DNA from: Saprospiraceae bacterium
Lineage (GTDB): Bacteria > Bacteroidota > Bacteroidia > Chitinophagales > Saprospiraceae
DNA: 38,628 nucleotides
NCBI GenBank assembly: GCA_021299835.1
Contig: JAJTER010000020.1
Coordinates: forward strand, 1 to 38,628
Direction: 5' to 3'
Both the position numbers and the translations under genes were made by a program. Below, piece by piece: positions 35,390-38,628 of this stretch. How positions within the stretch are numbered: the first letter of the stretch is position 1; every line of letters begins with the position of its first letter. The notes beneath the pieces are model-generated. The model saw only the letters and a list, made by a program, of their open reading frames with translations, was not told the origin of the DNA and ran no database searches.

Positions 35390-36031
35390 TCAATTACTAA
35401 CAGATGGTGCTTGTTTAATGAAAACCTTTTGTGTCAATTGATCGATCATGAATTTTGACAAATCTGGAAGCGTAATGGACAGTTTGAGGCCTTTACCATC
35501 TAGTGTAGCGTTGCACGTTCCTTTCGCTGGTTTATCAACGACATTGGGACAACGAACAATCGTCCAATCGAGGTTGCTGTTCATAATGATTGGTTCCATG
35601 CGGTTTTTATCTTCGATGATGACTTTCAGCCATTTCATGAAATAAGGAAGAATGATTCTGGTAAAAAACCACGGCTGAAAAGCAATGCTATTTCCGGCTC
35701 CAACATTACTCATGGCAATAAGGCGTTTGATTTGCTGTTTCTGCATTTCATCGACAATGATTTTCGTTGCATCGGAAATAAATGTGGTTGGTTTGCCGTC
35801 TCCTTTACCACTAACTCCCAGGCATTGGATAACCGCCTCTTGATGGTGCAAAACGGAAGCAACTGTTTGTGGATTTAACACATTGCCTTCAACAATAGTC
35901 AAGTTCTGGTGCTTGATTGGAATTTTGGATGCATCACGCACGAGAATGGTTACTTCATGACCTTGTTTGATGGAATCTGCTAATATCGCCTGACCTGAAA
36001 AGCCGGTAGCACCAAATATGGTTACTTTCAT
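35390..36031 (-). CDS. NAD(P)-binding protein, atypical SDR/NmrA-like
   Basis: A 213-residue Rossmann-fold protein from the ATG at 36031: the dinucleotide motif is KVTIFGATGFSGQAI, followed by 'GHEVTILVRDASKI', 'LTIVEGNVLNPQTV', 'VIQCLGVSG' and 'LDWTIVRCPNVVD', all typical of the atypical short-chain dehydrogenase group (NAD(P)H-binding, flavin-reductase-like or NmrA-like). No YxxxK catalytic pair is evident, as is usual in that group. The frame can be extended to 36097 but that would include the operator palindrome. First gene of a two-gene cassette. Confidence 0.85.
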   Translation of the reverse strand: MKVTIFGATGFSGQAILADSIKQGHEVTILVRDASKIPIKHQNLTIVEGNVLNPQTVASVLHHQEAVIQCLGVSGKGDGKPTTFISDATKIIVDEMQKQQIKRLIAMSNVGAGNSIAFQPWFFTRIILPYFMKWLKVIIEDKNRMEPIIMNSNLDWTIVRCPNVVDKPAKGTCNATLDGKGLKLSITLPDLSKFMIDQLTQKVFIKQAPSVSN

Positions 36032-36080
36032 TTGAATCTTTTTATTGATACAAAGTTCCTTAAGATTGTTGCTTTCGACC

Positions 36081-36105
36081 TGACACAAATGTGTCAAAAT
36101 GTAAT
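36081..36105 (-). promoter_or_regulatory. Palindromic operator upstream of the NAD(P)-binding protein gene
   Basis: TGACACA-AA-TGTGTCA (36,081-36,096), a perfect 7-bp inverted repeat. Just upstream on the minus strand lies TTACATTTTG, a near -7 box with one extra base. The arrangement -7 box/TTGACACATT/TGTCA is the same as at 34,185-34,206, and 12 bases (ATGTGTCAAAAT on the + strand) are identical. Confidence 0.55.
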
Positions 36106-36189
36106 TTTCGTCAACTTCTTTCTTATGCGAGTAAGTGATCCTCTCAATTCCCAGAAATGAAGAAAGGATTATATCGATTTTACCTTGCT

Positions 36190-36238
36190 ACCAACGGTTT
36201 GGAAATAGGAGTTCGTGAAAGTGGAGCTTATTTGTTAT
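36190..36238. repeat. attC-like short palindrome S4
   Basis: Minus strand: AACAAATAAG pairs with CTATTT...GTT across an 18-base loop and ends in CCGTTGGTAGC. The site starts 13 bases after the stop of the HigA-like gene. It is short (~48 bp), and pairing is modest; called mainly from its position and ends. Confidence 0.4.
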
Positions 36239-36250
36239 TAAAGAATGCAC

Positions 36251-36541
36251 TTATATTTGGATAGAAATCTTTACTTTACCACCCAATCCTTTTTCGACTA
36301 TTTCAAATAATGTTTTTAGCGTCATATTGCTTCCATCATTTTCAATTCTTGAAATATAAGTTCTTTTCTTATCCACTAATTCCGCAAGTTGTTCTTGGGT
36401 TAAATGTTTATCCTCTCGAGCCTTTTTTAATAGTAACCCGATCTCAAATGACTCGAATTCACGTTCTAAAGCATCACGCCTAGAGGTGCCTTTTTTACCG
36501 TATACTTCATCTTTGATTTCTTTCCAACTTCTTGTACTCAT
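36251..36541 (-). CDS. HigA-like XRE antitoxin
   Basis: A 96-residue helix-turn-helix protein: a variable N-terminal part (residues 1-30) is followed by 'FEIGLLLKKAREDKHLTQEQLAELVDKKRTYISRIENDGSNMTLKTLFEIVEKGL', a classic XRE domain. It is directly downstream of a HigB/RelE-like toxin with one intervening base, in the toxin-first order characteristic of higBA. It should neutralise the toxin and repress the operon together with it at the palindrome 36,900-36,915. Frame intact. The specific subfamily is inferred from gene order and size. Confidence 0.88.
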   Translation of the reverse strand: MSTRSWKEIKDEVYGKKGTSRRDALEREFESFEIGLLLKKAREDKHLTQEQLAELVDKKRTYISRIENDGSNMTLKTLFEIVEKGLGGKVKISIQI

Positions 36542-36542
36542 T

Positions 36543-36890
36543 TTATTTCTTTTTAGTTTTGTAATACTTCTGCATCAATTGGAGTGCTTTTTCAATTTCA
36601 TTTTTTGGGGTTTTTTGGGTCTTTTTTATGAATCCATTCAACAATATAACCAGTTTCCCATTGTCAAAAAAGCAAAAGACCCTCCAAATATCTGATCCTA
36701 ATTGAATCCGTGCTTCATAAAGTCCATTTGTGCCAAAAAGCATTTTCAGATAATTACCAGGAATTCTTTCAAGCGTTTCTATTGCTTCAATTATCTTAAA
36801 AATCTTATTCTGAACTTTTTCGGGTTGCTTTTTCAAGAACTCACTAAAGTGATTCTCAAATTCTACTACCTCACGGACTTTTTCGTTCAT
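36543..36890 (-). CDS. HigB/RelE-like toxin (Gp49-like family)
   Basis: A 115-residue basic protein: 'FLKKQPEKVQNKIFKIIEAIETLERIP', 'YLKMLFGTNGLYEARIQLGSDIWRVFCFFDNGKLVILLNGFIKKTQKTPKNEIEKAL'. This is the RelE/HigB fold pattern (GLYEAR, R in the IWRVF strand, LLNGFIKKTQKTP) of ribosome-dependent mRNA interferases and phage Gp49-like proteins. The key Arg and Lys residues are present, so it is probably active. The ATG lies only about five bases downstream of the -7 promoter box, so the message may be nearly leaderless. TA pairs are typical stabilisers of cassette arrays. Confidence 0.88.
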   Translation of the reverse strand: MNEKVREVVEFENHFSEFLKKQPEKVQNKIFKIIEAIETLERIPGNYLKMLFGTNGLYEARIQLGSDIWRVFCFFDNGKLVILLNGFIKKTQKTPKNEIEKALQLMQKYYKTKKK

Positions 36891-36894
36891 AATA

Positions 36895-36926
36895 CAAATG
36901 TAACTTATAAGTTACTATTTTCCAAG
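36895..36926 (-). promoter_or_regulatory. higBA promoter with operator in its spacer
   Basis: Minus strand: CTTG at 36,926-36,923, twenty bases, then TACATTTG (36,902-36,895), an exact TAnnTTTG. The perfect 16-bp palindrome GTAACTTATAAGTTAC (36,900-36,915) fills most of the spacer and overlaps the -7 box, an ideal place for TA autorepression. Confidence 0.65.
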
Positions 36927-36960
36927 TTTCTTTGAGTATTGATATAGGAGTGGTGAGCAT

Positions 36961-37095
36961 CGATTAACTGTCCGCGGCTGACAGAAGTGCGGGTTCATAT
37001 ACCCAAATGTAAGAATTGAATCTCAAACTTACAAGCAAGTTGATTTTTATGGAGACCTTTGATGCCGCGTGTAGGGAAACCGCCGTTACAGGGCG
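36961..37095. repeat. attC-like imperfect palindrome S5
   Basis: The outer ends are TTAACTGTCCGCGG (left) and ACCGCCGTTACAGGGCG (right); TAAC pairs with GTTA and CGCGG with CCGCG. An inner hairpin AACTT-ACAAGC-AAGTT lies at 37,026-37,041. On the minus strand it begins GCCCTGTAACGGCGG, very like the start of S3 (GCTAACGGCGG), eight to ten bases after the stop of the 2H pseudogene. Confidence 0.55.
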
Positions 37096-37102
37096 TTTTT
37101 AT

Positions 37103-37456
37103 TTATTTAAGCTTAATTTCTTCAATTGTTGTTACAACATCGTTTTCATATCTTACAATTGTCAGCCGTGAAATTGTACCGCGTGACTCAAACTCCTCCT
37201 TATGAAAATAGTCACTAAAAGCATCTTTATTAATTGTATCACACCGAATAACAAAGTCAAATTTTACCGAATTTGCAGATTTATCTTTTACTTCTCCAGT
37301 AAATTATTCTTCTGAAATATCAATCACAGGAAAAACAATTGTGAAATAAGGATTGACTATGTTGAAAAATAGTTCATCATTGTCCTTTCGATAACTTTGA
37401 ATTCTGTCAAAATTTTCACTTGTCAGTTCTGGATATGCTAAAACTAAGTATGCCAT
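37103..37456 (-). pseudogene. 2'-5' RNA ligase/2H phosphoesterase, full length but inactivated (copy 2)
   Basis: A frame of 117 codons from ATG 37456 to TAA 37103 with an in-frame TAA at codon 51 (37,304-37,306), where copy 1 has GAA (Glu). The catalytic His of the first HxT motif is also changed: NPYFT here against NPHFT in copy 1. Unlike copy 1 it keeps the C-terminal part 'SDYFHKEEFESRGTISRLTI' plus 'VRYENDVVTTIEEIKLK'. Its cassette is complete: S6 ends about 30 bases before its start and S5 begins just after its stop. Both losses make it a clear pseudogene. Confidence 0.78.
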
Positions 37457-37483
37457 CTATTTGTCTGTTTGCGGTTTGTTTTA
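37216..37483. repeat. 268-bp direct repeat, copy 2
   Basis: Gap-free match to 31,798-32,065 with about ten base differences, same orientation, 5.4 kb apart. Two of the differences are the nonsense codon and the His-to-Tyr change described for the 2H gene. Confidence 0.93.
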
Positions 37484-37496
37484 CTATGCCCTATAA

Positions 37497-37627
37497 CGTT
37501 TTGCAGCTACAAGAATTTGGCGAATTCAAAGTACAAAACTGTCTGCTGGCACTGATCTTGAAACGAAGCATAAAGCTTCATTGAACCACTGAACCGCCAA
37601 TTTCTTTTAGGTGTTTTTACCAGCTGT
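37497..37627. repeat. attC-like imperfect palindrome S6
   Basis: GCTACAAGAATTTGGCG (37,506 on) pairs with CGCCAATTTCTTTTAGG (37,595-37,611), and an inner perfect hairpin GAAGC-ATAAA-GCTTC lies at 37,565-37,579. GTCTGCTGGCACTGA in the middle is also found in S1 (GTCTGCGGGGCACTGA), linking the two sites. It starts ~10 bases after the stop of the membrane protein gene and ends with AACGTTATAGGG on the minus strand before the 2H leader. Confidence 0.6.
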
Positions 37628-37636
37628 ATTTCCTTG

Positions 37637-38077
37637 TCAGTCATTTGTGTTGTTATCTATTCTGCTTTTGTTGATTTCATTTGCAACATTAAGTTCAATG
37701 TAAACAAGCCCACAAATAATGGCTATTTCCCCTAAAAAATATGCTATCCCAATAGTTGAAAGTTGAGAGTTATAGAAAATTACAAGACCAATAGTCAAGA
37801 CGCAATAAAGCAGGTTAGCAATACTAATGCCCTTAATAAAAGGTGTCCAGTTCGCTTTAATGATAAAAAAACAAGTCGTTGAATAAATACAGAAACAAAC
37901 TGCAAACACAGAAAGATAAGTCAGAATTCTTTCAGGCATTCCAAAGTATTCGTTGAAATTTCTCAATACAATAAACAATAAAAACGCAGTAGTCAAAGCA
38001 CCTATAATGTCTATTAGGAGCAGTTTTTTTGGTTTTGAGGATAATTGTTTTATAATCTTACTCACAGTCTTTATCAT
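37637..38077 (-). CDS. Small four-helix membrane protein of unknown function
   Basis: 146 residues from the ATG at 38077; a frame extension to 38104 starts with TTG. Four hydrophobic helices are visible (about residues 20-40, 53-75, 83-105, 110-130 of the product) after a basic N-terminus 'KTVSKIIKQLSSKPKK', so it should sit in the inner membrane. I do not recognise a family. It is a single-gene cassette between S7 and S6. Similar small membrane proteins are common passengers of cassette arrays. Confidence 0.65.
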   Translation of the reverse strand: MIKTVSKIIKQLSSKPKKLLLIDIIGALTTAFLLFIVLRNFNEYFGMPERILTYLSVFAVCFCIYSTTCFFIIKANWTPFIKGISIANLLYCVLTIGLVIFYNSQLSTIGIAYFLGEIAIICGLVYIELNVANEINKSRIDNNTND

Positions 38078-38151
38078 ATAAATTGCAAATTTTAGTTTTG
38101 TCAAGCATTTACAAGTCGTCTTAGTTGTTTGTGTGGTCTTCTAACATAGCT

Positions 38152-38216
38152 GGTAACTTGTTGCTAAACGCCACATTCGTAAATGTTCAACAATCACATC
38201 TCAATATTTGTTATCG
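38152..38216. repeat. Possible attC-like palindrome S7
   Basis: GGTAACTTGTTGC (left) and CAATATTTGTTATC (right) are partial inverted copies; on the minus strand the site runs GATAAC ... GTTACC. Pairing is interrupted. It is in the expected place after a gene stop (15 bases) and before the next gene. Confidence 0.3.
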
Positions 38217-38230
38217 AAAGCACATAATTT

Positions 38231-38596
38231 TCAACCCCATTGTTTCAATATCAAATCAATTAGCCCACAAACTCCTGCACCAATAATGATAGACCAAGAA
38301 ATCCAATCCTTAAATTCATTGTTTTTGTGTTTTAGAAATATGAGATGCAGAAATAGGTGAACAATCATGAAGATATCAAATCCTTTTCTAAACGCATCTG
38401 TATTTTCACTATGCGTTAACTGCCAATAAATGAAGAAAAACAAGGGAATGTGAGCGAATATAAAAAAGATGTGTCCCAACTTATCGTTGAGCATCGAAAG
38501 TCCGGGGAAAATGTGCCATTCCTTGCATCGAATTGCATCCATTTCGTGAATGGTAATAAATGAAAGTCCTAACAAAAAGAAAATGGATGTCGCCAT
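38231..38596 (-). CDS. Small membrane protein, DUF6713-like
   Basis: 121 residues with four hydrophobic segments (2-16, ~40-58, ~70-88, 98-116). The motif 'ITIHEMDAIRCKEWHIFPGLSML' followed by 'FIFAHIPLFFFIYW' resembles what I recall as DUF6713 (HExDA...EW...HxPLF), a family of unknown function; this assignment is from memory of the pattern. The gene appears complete, with ATG 31 bases from the window's right edge, and may be the next cassette in the array. Confidence 0.6.
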   Translation of the reverse strand: MATSIFFLLGLSFITIHEMDAIRCKEWHIFPGLSMLNDKLGHIFFIFAHIPLFFFIYWQLTHSENTDAFRKGFDIFMIVHLFLHLIFLKHKNNEFKDWISWSIIIGAGVCGLIDLILKQWG

Positions 38597-38628
38597 TGGA
38601 ATCCTTGAGTAATTTTTGCCATAACTAA

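Noticed and set aside
32777..37456. TAA reassigned as a sense codon (three in-frame TAA in otherwise intact genes)
   Set aside because: The sites stand for different amino acids (Leu, Glu, Glu) and dozens of intact genes in the window end in TAA; simple nonsense mutations are sufficient.
29400..38628. CRISPR array
   Set aside because: The repeats are imperfect palindromes of varying length flanking genes, with no regular 28-40-base repeat/spacer pattern and no cas genes.
29400..38628. Insertion sequences or prophage
   Set aside because: No transposase, integrase or phage structural gene could be recognised, and no target-site duplication was found around the palindromes.

Overview
The window looks like a chromosome segment of a Bacteroidota bacterium, most likely of the Saprospiria/Chitinophagia side of the phylum. 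The pointers are Bacteroidota-type protein families (DUF4837 lipoprotein, DUF6089 outer-membrane protein, PRiA4_ORF3 protein, GH3-type acyl-adenylase), an archaeal/eukaryote-type ProRS, AT-rich intergenic DNA, A-rich leaders rather than strong Shine-Dalgarno sites, and promoters fitting the Bacteroidota consensus TTTG-N~20-TAnnTTTG. No rRNA, tRNA or CRISPR array was seen. All identifications come from reading the sequence; no search was run.

Region 1 (1 to about 29,400) is ordinary, dense, mostly intact chromosome. It holds the 3' end of htpG, a DUF4837 lipoprotein, a MoxR ATPase, a secreted Asp-box (sortilin/BNR) protein, a membrane site-2 protease with a nitroreductase, a membrane pyrophosphatase (hppA), alkB with a VOC protein, and a leftward block scpA / PRiA4 protein / DUF6089 / GH3 / LysE. 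After that come an RsmI-like methylase, nadA, an AbgB-like peptidase, a sugar nucleotidyltransferase, a FadL-like porin, a low-complexity secreted protein, proS, a SOUL protein, a Tat-exported Gfo/Idh/MocA oxidoreductase and alkaline phosphatase.

Region 2 (about 29,400 to 38,628) is quite different. Nearly every gene is small, reads leftward and is accessory: two alpha/beta hydrolases, a VOC protein, an XRE regulator plus Fic, an NAD(P)-binding protein, a HigB/HigA pair and small membrane proteins. Many genes are followed within a few tens of bases of the stop codon by an imperfect palindrome of 45 to 140 bp that begins with a CTAAC- or TAAC-like core, and the next gene starts shortly after it. 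This is the architecture of an integron cassette array, or of a cluster of attC sites without a visible integrase. The core boxes deviate from the classical attC consensus, so it may be a divergent or undescribed Bacteroidota cassette system. If it is an integron, the integrase should lie to the right of this window.

The cassette zone is decaying. Fic carries two in-frame TAA codons. A 2H-phosphoesterase cassette is present twice (268 bp, about ten differences), each copy broken in a different way. A second alpha/beta hydrolase survives only as a frameshifted C-terminal fragment. A GNAT remnant and a truncated TOTE-type primase are also present, and three truncated genes are fused end to end at 31,763-32,674. 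The chromosome/array boundary lies just after the alkaline phosphatase gene.
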